A stretch of 64,000 bases of DNA from REEB95 sp035934235 (GTDB lineage: Bacteria > Pseudomonadota > Alphaproteobacteria > ATCC43930 > CGMCC-115725), in contig DASYYB010000025.1 in NCBI GenBank assembly GCA_035934235.1, positions 62,001 through 126,000 of the forward strand, in the 5' to 3' direction. Within the stretch, counting starts at the first letter, position 1. Each line of letters begins with the position of its first letter. The translations under genes and the position numbers were made by a program. This document shows positions 27,020 to 35,072 of this stretch, piece after piece. The notes under the pieces were generated by a model that saw nothing but the letters and a program-made list of their open reading frames with translations, was not told the DNA's origin and did not search any database.

Positions 27020-27304
27020 GTGCGCTCGTTCTTGATCACGCCAGACGACGTGCAATACATCACCGCGAACCGGGCCATTCCGCCGAGCTTTCAGGCCAAG
27101 ACGCAAGCGCTCGCGCAGACCTGCCGTTCGGTCACCCCGCCAGTGCCGACGCCAAACGAGATCGCGCTGCTGCGCCTCGACACCGACTGGCACAAATCGT
27201 CCGCCCACGAATTGGCGCATTTGTTTCCGCGCCTGGCGTGCCAGCCGGAACGGTATTTGCTTCAGCGTGTCGACTATACGGGGCGACTACTGATCAAGGC
27301 GTGA
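27020..27304 (+). pseudogene. Chimeric remnant: part of a duplicated exported protein joined to a TylF-type methyltransferase fragment
   Basis: A 94-codon open frame made of two unrelated pieces. Codons 6-39 (27035-27136) match the C-terminal part of the exported protein at 29274-29651 (here ITPDDVQYITANRAIPPSF, there ITPDEVQYIATNRSIPPSF), also at DNA level. From about 27152 the frame reads NEIALLRLDTDWHKSS and HELAHLFPRL, the metal-binding core of TylF/MycF-type O-methyltransferases, then loses the expected DDYG motif, probably by frameshift or truncation. No start for either parent is intact. Best read as decayed duplicated DNA. Confidence 0.6.
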
Positions 27305-27590
27305 GGGCCGGGCGGATGTCGCAGTTGCAAATCCGCGAATGGTCGCGCCGCAAGATCCTATCGCGGATAATGCGAATTACGGCGAAGACTCCACGCATCG
27401 ATCTAGTTCGTAAGCCGACCGACCAGACGGCTCGCCTAGCCGTTACGCGGTACCGCTGTTTACGCGATTCTGTGGCGAAGAGCCGTAGGCCGTATGCGGT
27501 CATCGTAACAATTGACCGCACCGGCCCGTCGTATATCGTGACGCCAACGGCTCAAAGGGGCCAGCGGGCCGGAGCGGCGGGGACATCATC

Positions 27591-29165
27591 GTGATTTATG
27601 GCGTTCAGTCTGCGGTCGATGCGCATAACGCGCTACGCACGGCGGGTAACGGGCCATCCGTCTGTCTGATCACGCCGCCGTCGGCGTTCCTGCTTGATGA
27701 GCGCGTTTTTGTCAGTCTCGGCATCCTTAAGGTCGCCGCGGCGCTCGAGGCACGCGGCTATGCGGTCAACTTCCTGGACCTCTCGGGCATCGAAAATTAC
27801 CTGAGCGCGCTTGCCGATTATCTCGCCAGCAGCCGCGACGTCGCGATCGGTATCACAACCACGACGCCGCAATTGCCGGCGGTGATGAAAGTTGCCGCCG
27901 ACATTCGTGCGCGCCGCCCCGATCTGAAGCTCATGCTCGGCGGGCCGCATGTCACTCTGGTGTATTCGGCGCTCAAGATCGAACGTAAGCGCGGCCTATC
28001 CGGCGGCCGCGCCGCGCGCGCCGCGGCCAAGCTCGAGGCGGCGTTCGACGTTCTTTGTTCCGGCGACGGCGAACTCGCAATCTTCGCCGCTCTGGCCGAC
28101 GACGCGCCCAAGGTGATCGACGGCGATGATCCGAAGGGCGGCCTATTTCTGTCCGATGCACAGTTTACCGAGCTGCCGCAGCCGGCGCGGCATCTGGTCG
28201 ACCTGCGATCCTATCGGTATTCGATCGAGGGCCACGCGGCGACCAGCGTCATCGCTCAGCTCGGCTGCCCGTTCGGCTGTGGTTTCTGCGGCGGCCGCAA
28301 CAGCAAGAGCCTGCGTCTCATTCGTAATCGTTCGGTGGCGTCGGTGCTAACCGAAGTCGAGCGTCTGAACCGCACCTATGGCTATACCGGTTTCATGTTT
28401 TATGACGACGAGCTGAACGTCAGCAAAACCATGGTCGAGATGATGAACGGCCTGGCTGACTTGCAGGCGAAGCTTGGCGTTGAGTTCCGCCTGCGCGGCT
28501 TCGTCAAGGCCGAACTGTTCGCCGCCGAGCAGGCCGCGGCGATGCGGCGGGCCGGATTCCGCTGGCTACTTTGCGGTTTCGAGGCCGCCAATCCGCGCAT
28601 CCTCGTCAACATCGAAAAGCGCGCCGGCCGCGACGACAACGACCGCTGTGTCGAGATCGCAAAAGCGCATGACCTCAAGGTCAAGGCGTTGATGTCGGTC
28701 GGTCACCCGGGCGAAAGCGAAGACAGTATAGGCGACATCCGCGACTGGCTCATCCGTATGCAGGTCGACGATTTCGATTGCACGGTGATCACGACCTATC
28801 CAGGCACGCCTTATTACGATCTGGCGGTTCCGCATCCTGATCAGACGGGTGTCTGGACCTATACCCAGCCGCGCACCGGTGACCGTCTGCACGCCTACGA
28901 CGTCGATTACACGACGACCGCCGATTACTACAAAGGTGATCCCAACGGCGGCTATCGCGCGTTTGTCTTCACCGATCACCTCTCGGCGGAACGGATCGTG
29001 ACGTTGCGCGATCAAGTCGAGCGCGACGTGCGCACCGCGCTTAACATTCCGTTCAATCCTGGCGCGGCGGCGTTGCGGTATGAGCACTCGATGGGGCAGG
29101 GCCTGCCCGGCTTTATTCATCGCACGAGCGGTAGCAGTACCGCAGCCGTCGCCGTCAATCCCTAA
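27591..29165 (+). CDS. B12-binding radical SAM protein
   Basis: 524 residues. Residues about 20-200 form a cobalamin-binding-like Rossmann domain (ITPPSAFLLDERVFVSLGILKVAAALEARG; the DxHxxG of B12 binding is not evident, and the domain may be structural). The radical SAM core carries CPFGCGFC (Cys226, Cys230, Cys233) for the 4Fe-4S cluster. The type resembles BchE/P-methylase-like enzymes that methylate or rearrange inert carbons. It starts at GTG 27591. The region between the glycan run and a second locus leaves its substrate open: lipid, sugar or small molecule. Confidence 0.82.
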   Translation: MIYGVQSAVDAHNALRTAGNGPSVCLITPPSAFLLDERVFVSLGILKVAAALEARGYAVNFLDLSGIENYLSALADYLASSRDVAIGITTTTPQLPAVMKVAADIRARRPDLKLMLGGPHVTLVYSALKIERKRGLSGGRAARAAAKLEAAFDVLCSGDGELAIFAALADDAPKVIDGDDPKGGLFLSDAQFTELPQPARHLVDLRSYRYSIEGHAATSVIAQLGCPFGCGFCGGRNSKSLRLIRNRSVASVLTEVERLNRTYGYTGFMFYDDELNVSKTMVEMMNGLADLQAKLGVEFRLRGFVKAELFAAEQAAAMRRAGFRWLLCGFEAANPRILVNIEKRAGRDDNDRCVEIAKAHDLKVKALMSVGHPGESEDSIGDIRDWLIRMQVDDFDCTVITTYPGTPYYDLAVPHPDQTGVWTYTQPRTGDRLHAYDVDYTTTADYYKGDPNGGYRAFVFTDHLSAERIVTLRDQVERDVRTALNIPFNPGAAALRYEHSMGQGLPGFIHRTSGSSTAAVAVNP

Positions 29166-29273
29166 GACAAGGCATGGGGCAGCAACCTGGCCGGTCGCAC
29201 TGGCGCCTTATTTTCCGTTCATGAATGCGATGGTTGATGAGCGCCGGCCGTCGAATCGTCAGGAGGTGTCGAG

Positions 29274-29651
29274 GTGCGCAGGAGCTTCGTAATTGCCGGA
29301 GCGGCGATCGCAGTTGTCGTCACGGCCGGCGCGATTTATTGGCGTACGCAGGCGCCGCCGCCGACGTCGGGCTTCACGTCCGACCAGGATAAAGACGCCT
29401 TCATCGCCAGCGCGAAGCAATCCTGTATCGCCCAAGAGGTCAACGATCCGTCGATGAAGCAGAGCGGCTATACCGAGGCGCAGATCGGCCTCTATTGCCA
29501 GTGTGCGGCGGAAAAAGCAGCCGACGCGATCACGCCGGACGAAGTGCAGTATATCGCCACCAATCGATCGATCCCGCCCAGCTTCGCGGCCAAGACGCAA
29601 ACGATCGCGCGGACCTGCCGCTCGGTCACGCTGCCAGCATCGGCGCATTGA
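29274..29651 (+). CDS. Small exported or membrane-anchored protein with conserved cysteines
   Basis: 125 residues from GTG 29274. An N-terminal hydrophobic helix (FVIAGAAIAVVVTAGAIYW) after two arginines acts as signal or anchor. The mature part has Cys residues in QSCIAQE, LYCQCAAEK and RTCRS, which could pair in the periplasm. I do not recognise the family. Part of it is duplicated at 27035-27136 inside a chimeric remnant, so the radical SAM gene lies between the two copies. Confidence 0.6.
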   Translation: MRRSFVIAGAAIAVVVTAGAIYWRTQAPPPTSGFTSDQDKDAFIASAKQSCIAQEVNDPSMKQSGYTEAQIGLYCQCAAEKAADAITPDEVQYIATNRSIPPSFAAKTQTIARTCRSVTLPASAH

Positions 29652-29703
29652 TTACAGCGTCTCGGCGATAGCGCTCGTATCAATATCCGAAACGAACCCG
29701 AGC

Positions 29704-30603
29704 CTATTCATCCTGCTGTACGGCACTGAGCAGTACCGGCGGCTGTCGCATACTGTTGCGTGCCGGCGCGGCCAGATCGCGGGTCGTTGCATGAGCCTGC
29801 GGATGAACCTTGCCATCCAGACCCCGCTCGTGGAGACGGTCTGGCGCCGTCACGTGCGGCACAGAAGACGATTCAAAGCTGGTCGGTGACGCCGTTCTGT
29901 TCCGCGGCTTAGCCTCGATGTCTGTGGCTGCCGACGAGTTCACAAACCGCGATGCCGCGACCGCGACTTCCGTGCGATTGCGGGCGTTCAGTTTCACCAT
30001 GATATTGTGAACGTGCACTTTCACCGTGCTGCTCGACATATTGAGGCGGTAGGCGATGGTTTTGTTCGCCATGCCGCGTTGTAAGAACTCGAGCACGCCT
30101 CGTTCACGCGGCGTCAAAGTGCGCAGAAGCTCGGTGGCGTTCTCGCGGAGTATTTGTTCCAGAGGCACTTCAACCGGTGGTTGTTCCGGTTCACGTTGAC
30201 GGGGGAGGTATGTTCCTCCCGCAAGAACCAGGCGGAGAGCGGCCGCCGCCACGTCGATTTTGCTCGACGTCGAAATATAGCCTCGCAGATTAAGGTCAGC
30301 GGCGAACGTATCCGCGACCGCCGCTTGGCCAGCATCCGTGATGGCGATGATAGGCACGTCGGCTCGCTTGTCGAACAGCCATGTCACCTGTTGTTCAAGC
30401 CATGGATTTGGCAAAGAAGGCGCGGATACGCCGATGATTACGGCGCCGGCCCGCGCAACTTCACCAGGGCGCAGCGATTTCTCAGCATCGAGCACGCTCG
30501 TCACCTCGAATTCGCGACGGAACGTGGAGAGCCACGAGCTCATGCATCGAAGGACGAGCTCACGCCGATCGACGACGATCAGAAACGCGGGCTGTGACGC
30601 CAT
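29704..30603 (-). CDS. LuxR-family regulator with degenerate receiver domain
   Basis: 299 residues, leftward. Residues about 160-220 are a LuxR/FixJ-type DNA-binding domain (LTPRERGVLEFLQRGMANKTIAYRLNMSSSTVKVHVHNI). Residues about 5-135 have receiver-like layout, but the strand that should hold the phospho-acceptor Asp reads AVIIGVSAP (Gly58 there) and the conserved Lys loop reads GYISTSS. Phosphorylation by a classical kinase is therefore unlikely. The C-terminal 80 residues are a low-complexity polar tail. It sits between the two glycan loci and could regulate either. ATG 30603 is preferred over GTG 30612. Confidence 0.82.
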   Translation of the reverse strand: MASQPAFLIVVDRRELVLRCMSSWLSTFRREFEVTSVLDAEKSLRPGEVARAGAVIIGVSAPSLPNPWLEQQVTWLFDKRADVPIIAITDAGQAAVADTFAADLNLRGYISTSSKIDVAAAALRLVLAGGTYLPRQREPEQPPVEVPLEQILRENATELLRTLTPRERGVLEFLQRGMANKTIAYRLNMSSSTVKVHVHNIMVKLNARNRTEVAVAASRFVNSSAATDIEAKPRNRTASPTSFESSSVPHVTAPDRLHERGLDGKVHPQAHATTRDLAAPARNSMRQPPVLLSAVQQDE

Positions 30604-31125
30604 CGTTCTCACTCTTTGTCCTAACTCTAGAAGCCGGTCGTCGGCATTTGCAACAAATCGATTCTAAACTACGAGCATTGATGAACGTTGCCATTCACGC
30701 ATCGGCGTACGACCGGGCATTGGATTAGAGACAGGAGCGCCGGAATTATCCGAACGAGCGCACGCGTAACGAACGCGCCGTTTACTTATGCAGACGGATA
30801 AGTGAACTGTGCCAGAGGGATAAGTGAACCACGCAATCGGGAGTTGATGAGCCCCAGCTTGGCCGCGCCCCGCCTGGGAATTCGATCACGAAAAAGTCTC
30901 GGACGCGGTTACATGCAAGCATCGTCGACGAGCATCAAGCTCGCTTCGGTCACGAAAAGGTTCCGGGTTCGGCTACTACACGCAAACGTGATCGGCGAGT
31001 TTGGCGCACGAATGCGCGCACATTTATGTATGCACTTCACTCGGGAAAAATTGTTGGCTGGCATCAACCGATGTCGGCCAAAGGTTATTTGTCGTAATTC
31101 GCATGCCTGGGTTCGCAGGCGCGCA
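30604..31125. other. About 520-bp non-coding region between regulator and flippase genes
   Basis: No convincing gene was found. It holds a three-copy 12-mer described separately (30780-30829) and the upstream region of the LuxR-type regulator. The end near 31126 is downstream of the flippase gene, which reads leftward. The part 30850-31110 shows no recognisable motif. Confidence 0.5.
30780..30829. repeat. Three-copy 12-mer: inverted pair plus direct copy
   Basis: GGATAAGTGAAC occurs at 30796-30807 and again at 30818-30829, starts 22 bp apart (about two helical turns). A degenerate inverted copy, GTTTACTTATGC, lies at 30780-30791 with a 4-bp spacer, 10 of 12 positions matching. Such an arrangement can be an operator for a dimeric regulator or the multiple terminal repeats of an IS21-type element end. 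It is about 175-225 bp upstream of the LuxR-type gene start. Confidence 0.55.
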
Positions 31126-32574
31126 TTACTCGGCGGCGTGTTCGCCAGGCCGTACAGTCTGCGTGTCCTCGTGTATCCGCCTTTGTAGCCCGGCGAGCAC
31201 GCCGGGTGAGAATCGGAGATTCTGCCAAACGGAAAATGCCATCGCAGCATTGAGTGCGATCATGGCGATCGCGGCCGCGGTCGCCGCGCCGGTTGGGCCA
31301 AACCTGCCGATGAGAGCTGCGCCAAGGGCCGCGTTCAATGCCACCCCGCAGGCGAGCAGCGTGGCGGCGCTGCGCTCGTGCCCGGTCATCGTTAGCAAAT
31401 AAAGCTGGGATCCGGCTCCGGCGACGAATACCTGCCCGATCAGAAGCACACGCAGCGCCGGTGCTCCGGCACCGAAATCGTGACCGAACAGGGCAAGAAG
31501 GGGCTTGGCGAGGATGGCGATTGGAAGCGCGGTTCCCACCGACGCGATCAATGTCCACAAGGCGGCGTTGGCGATCATGGTCCGGAGCGCCGTGCGTTCG
31601 TTACGGACAAAAAGATTCGAAATCGCGGGGGTAAGCAGGGCATTAACCGCCGTCTGCGGTAACGCCGTGACGAGTGCAAAGTTGAAGGCTAGGGCATAGA
31701 TCCCGGCGTCCTTCGTGCCGACGATCCAGCCGAGCAACAGGACGCCAGTTCGGTTCATCAGAATGTTGGCTGCGCCGATGACCACCAAAGGTAGGGCTGT
31801 CCGCCGCCAAATTTGGGCCTCGTAGGCTGGCGTGCTGCCCGCAGCCGCCGAGGGCATAAGGCGATGCATGGCGAAACTGACAAGCCCGAGCCCGGCTGCC
31901 GCCCCGATCACGGTCGCGGCCATCGCGGCTGGCGCGTCGGCTGTCCGCCACGCACCAACACTCGCCAAACCGATAAGGCCGAGCAGCACGATGTCCCGCA
32001 CCAGTCGATCGGGCGCCAGCGCCGAGACAACCCCGCCAAGCGCGCGCACGACGGCACTACGCACCCATAAAGACGCCAAGATCGGCACCAAGGCTAGGCC
32101 GATAAGGAACGTCGTGGCGAGCTCGGGCGGCATGTCTGCCGCCCGATTCAACACGACGGCGCTGCCGATCACGGCCACGCCGCAGCCGGCGGCAATGGTG
32201 CGACGGCTGGCATATTGGATCACGCCGCGCAGATGGGACCAGGCCTGTTGTGCTTGATACGCTGGGACGAAGCGCATCAGTGAGACGTTGAAGCCGAGCG
32301 CGGCGGCGTATGCGGACACGCTCACCCACGCGAAGACATAAGCGTAGACGCCGTAACCGTTTGCGCCGATGACGCGGGCAAGGGCGAGTTGCGCGCAGTA
32401 GGTGACGGCTGCGCCGGCCACGTAAACGGCAAATGCCGCAGCGCTGCCGCGCGCAAGATTTGTCGCCAAGCTGCCGTTGCCGTCCGGATGATCGATATTG
32501 CTGGTTCGCGCCGTCGCCTGACGCCAGGGCCAAGGGGCATAAAACGCGTGGCGGCGACTAAGTAAATCTCCCAT
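31126..32574 (-). CDS. Oligosaccharide flippase (Wzx-like, MOP superfamily)
   Basis: 482 residues with 12-14 hydrophobic segments and the N-terminal signature NLARGSAAAFAVYVAGAAVTYCAQLALARVIGANGYGVYAYVFAWVS of polysaccharide biosynthesis flippases (read in parts), including ARxxGAxxYGxY. It should move undecaprenyl-linked repeat units to the periplasm. ATG 32574 overlaps the stop of the upstream kinase gene by one base (TGATG), so it is the last gene of the leftward arm. Confidence 0.88.
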   Translation of the reverse strand: MGDLLSRRHAFYAPWPWRQATARTSNIDHPDGNGSLATNLARGSAAAFAVYVAGAAVTYCAQLALARVIGANGYGVYAYVFAWVSVSAYAAALGFNVSLMRFVPAYQAQQAWSHLRGVIQYASRRTIAAGCGVAVIGSAVVLNRAADMPPELATTFLIGLALVPILASLWVRSAVVRALGGVVSALAPDRLVRDIVLLGLIGLASVGAWRTADAPAAMAATVIGAAAGLGLVSFAMHRLMPSAAAGSTPAYEAQIWRRTALPLVVIGAANILMNRTGVLLLGWIVGTKDAGIYALAFNFALVTALPQTAVNALLTPAISNLFVRNERTALRTMIANAALWTLIASVGTALPIAILAKPLLALFGHDFGAGAPALRVLLIGQVFVAGAGSQLYLLTMTGHERSAATLLACGVALNAALGAALIGRFGPTGAATAAAIAMIALNAAMAFSVWQNLRFSPGVLAGLQRRIHEDTQTVRPGEHAAE

Positions 32575-33356
32575 CAAGCCATTTCCTCGAACACGGCGCC
32601 GGATCGTATGGCCGGCCGATTCCGCATTCCGCCGATGATCTCTTCGACTTGGTTGACGGCAGTATGGAGTAACCGGCGATCGGAGGTCTCGATACAGACG
32701 CTCATCCGATTACGCCGTTGGAGGAGACCGTGCAGTCGGTCGGCGATCTCCAGCGACTTCAAGCTCGTCTCCATGTCGAGTTCGAGCAGGCGTTCGATCG
32801 TGCTCAGACGCCGCTGCCGTTCCGCGAGGCGAGCCGTGAGAACCTCCAACGGCGCGGTGAGCCGAACGAGCAAGTCCGGTCGTGGCACCGTGTCGAGCGC
32901 AGTCTCGAGATCGCCGGGCCTAGCCGCACGAGCAAGCGATGCCAAGGTGCAAATGAGCTGCACGAATGCTTGGTCGAATAGGACGATATCGTCAGCACGG
33001 GCGGCATCGTGCCAAGCGCAGGACAGCCGAAGCATATATTGGCGACGCTTGAGTGCCATGACGGCGTCATGCGGCGGGAACAGATTTCGGAGTGCGGTTG
33101 CTGCACGTGCTTCGCACGAATCCCTGGGCAAACGGCTCGCCGCTGTGAAGCTTTCGATGATCGGCCGAGTGACACGACGGAGGGCGGGAAACCGGCGCCT
33201 TACCGTATTGGTGGAGTCCGCAGCAGTCAGATTTTCCGATGGCCGATAGCTCAGCGCGAGCGTCGCGCCGAAACCGCGTTCGCGCAGCCGCGCCCCGAGG
33301 GCATGCGCGAACGTCGTCTTGCCGACGCCGGGAGGGCCGAAGAGTTCGATGACCAT
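32574..33356 (-). CDS. P-loop nucleotide kinase-like protein (thymidylate-kinase fold)
   Basis: 260 residues. The N-terminus has Walker A GPPGVGKTT (7-15) after the strand VIELF; later VLFDQAFVQ corresponds to a Walker B/DR region and RPDLLVRLTAPLEVLTARLAER resembles the lid region of thymidylate/deoxynucleoside kinases. It is longer than thymidylate kinase (about 210 residues) and lies between flippase and a second, larger kinase-like gene. The substrate is unknown; a role in glycan building or in phosphorylating a sugar or nucleoside is inference. It begins 18 bp after the upstream gene ends. Confidence 0.7.
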   Translation of the reverse strand: MVIELFGPPGVGKTTFAHALGARLRERGFGATLALSYRPSENLTAADSTNTVRRRFPALRRVTRPIIESFTAASRLPRDSCEARAATALRNLFPPHDAVMALKRRQYMLRLSCAWHDAARADDIVLFDQAFVQLICTLASLARAARPGDLETALDTVPRPDLLVRLTAPLEVLTARLAERQRRLSTIERLLELDMETSLKSLEIADRLHGLLQRRNRMSVCIETSDRRLLHTAVNQVEEIIGGMRNRPAIRSGAVFEEMA

Positions 33357-33374
33357 GGCCGGTCCCTCAGTGCC

Positions 33375-34994
33375 CTAAATCAGGCTCCAGATTTCGCGTT
33401 TCGCGGCGCGGATGACATCCTCAAGCGGCCGCTCCGCGTTCACGCGCGCCACGCGCGCTCCCGGGAACGCAAGACCATGCGCGGCTGCGATGCGTTGTCG
33501 GATTACGGCGGGGTGCATATCGGGCTCGCGCCGCGCGACGGTTTTGGGCTTCACCTCTAACTTGAGGACCAGATCCGGCGGCAGGCGGCGGGCAAGGGCA
33601 TAGCAACGCGTTTCAAACCGTCGCAGCCAGCCGGGTGCGTAGGCAAGACGGGGAAGGAGAGGACCGTCGCTGTATCCGAGGTCTTCGTCTTGCGGGTATC
33701 TATCGGCAACGACGACAAGGCCGCGACTGGCGCCGCGCTGCGTCGCGCGGAGTTTGCCTCGTTTCTCCATTGCAACCGCCGTGGCCCAGACCATCATCAT
33801 CGTGCTGTAAAAAATCCCAGGCGGTCGGTCAGAAATTCGACCGTGTGATGCGCCTCGCGGCTTCGTCCGAAGACACCACGTAACCAACGGTACGATCATC
33901 TTGAACGGCCGGAAGGCGAGCGAGGGCCGCCCGTCCCCCGTCCCGAAATAGATCGGCATGACGTCAACTTCGGCGCCGAGCCAATCACGGATGGTCGCCG
34001 TGATCGTGGATTTTCCGCTCCCATCGACCCCGATGACGGCGACGACGCGTCCGCCGCCGGGGGCGCGTCGATTCCAGGGTCGCGGCGCATGCAAAAAGCG
34101 CCGGTTCAGGCTCCGCAGCGCACAATCGACGGCTCGCGCCCAACTTCGGAGATGCACTTCAACGCAATTGTATGCGCGGTGTGGCGCCAGCGCTTTGCGG
34201 ATACGGCGCCGCAACCGAGTTTGGCGCTCGAGGGGTTGCTGGGCGAAGAAGCTCTCGACGATAACATCGGCAACATCGCTTTCGAATATTTCGCTGACGC
34301 GTTCTCGAAAGGTGGCCGGGTCCAATCGTGCGGCGACGGCCTCGCGGTCAAGCGCGAATTTTTGCCTTATATCTGACCAATGCCGTACGGCCACCGGATC
34401 CGCCAGACGCAACTCGAGCGCGCTGCGCACGATGGTCAAAAGCGCCTCGGTCGCCGGATCGAGAATTCTGATTGGAAACCGTCGATGCCGGACGGCGCGG
34501 GCAAGGACGATGGCTTCCCATGGAAGCCGATAATCTCTGAGAAGCGCGGCGCCCGAGACGAGATTGAAATGGAGATGAACGTGGACGAGGCGGCCCGTGG
34601 GATCGTCGTAGCCGATATAGCTCGCAAGCGCCGGGTGGTCGCGGCTTGCGATGGGCGGACAAAATTTATAGCCGCGGATGGTCAATAAACGTTCGGCGAC
34701 GTTTCGATCGATGCGGTCGACGAGCAAGTCGAGATCCGTCTCACCTGCCAGAGCGGCGTAAACCCGGCGGCTGCTTTTCCAATAACAATACGCGACGTCC
34801 TCGCGTTCGAAGTCATCGAGAAGCGTCAGAAGCAGAGGCAGCGCGGGGTTGGAAAAATCTGGCTGTGCCGTCATGCCATTTCCGCGCTGACCCGGTTCCT
34901 GGTCAGTCAAGTCAACCTCATCGAATGCGGTTTCGTTGCTCATAGGCGCGGTCTTTGTGCCGGCGATGGGCGTGAAAGAGGTGTCTTGGCGCAT
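33375..34994 (-). CDS. Nucleotidyltransferase-like domain fused to a thymidylate-kinase-like domain
   Basis: 539 residues. The first half (about 55-200) looks like a minimal nucleotidyltransferase fold: YCYWKSSRRVYAAL, then ETDLDLLV (Asp87, Asp89 as candidate metal ligands) and HVHLHFNLV. The second half has Walker A GVDGSGKST (322-330) and VVADRYPQDEDLGYSDGPL, the DRY motif of thymidylate kinases. The pairing with another P-loop gene inside an exopolysaccharide locus is unusual. ATG 34994 is used; ATG 34943 is an alternative. The substrate is unknown. Confidence 0.68.
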   Translation of the reverse strand: MRQDTSFTPIAGTKTAPMSNETAFDEVDLTDQEPGQRGNGMTAQPDFSNPALPLLLTLLDDFEREDVAYCYWKSSRRVYAALAGETDLDLLVDRIDRNVAERLLTIRGYKFCPPIASRDHPALASYIGYDDPTGRLVHVHLHFNLVSGAALLRDYRLPWEAIVLARAVRHRRFPIRILDPATEALLTIVRSALELRLADPVAVRHWSDIRQKFALDREAVAARLDPATFRERVSEIFESDVADVIVESFFAQQPLERQTRLRRRIRKALAPHRAYNCVEVHLRSWARAVDCALRSLNRRFLHAPRPWNRRAPGGGRVVAVIGVDGSGKSTITATIRDWLGAEVDVMPIYFGTGDGRPSLAFRPFKMIVPLVTWCLRTKPRGASHGRISDRPPGIFYSTMMMVWATAVAMEKRGKLRATQRGASRGLVVVADRYPQDEDLGYSDGPLLPRLAYAPGWLRRFETRCYALARRLPPDLVLKLEVKPKTVARREPDMHPAVIRQRIAAAHGLAFPGARVARVNAERPLEDVIRAAKREIWSLI

Positions 34995-35072
34995 GTCGTG
35001 CGCCCGAACGGCCTTGTTGGTGCCAGCAATCGCCGGGCAGGCGCGATGGGGTTCAATTCGTGACGCATGGCG

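Noticed and set aside
27016..27594. 192-codon rightward frame with an MSQLQI segment like that of the small protein at 26939
   Set aside because: The six-residue match is short and sits in a low-complexity basic frame; I take it as chance. The 286 bp before the radical SAM gene hold no gene that I can support.
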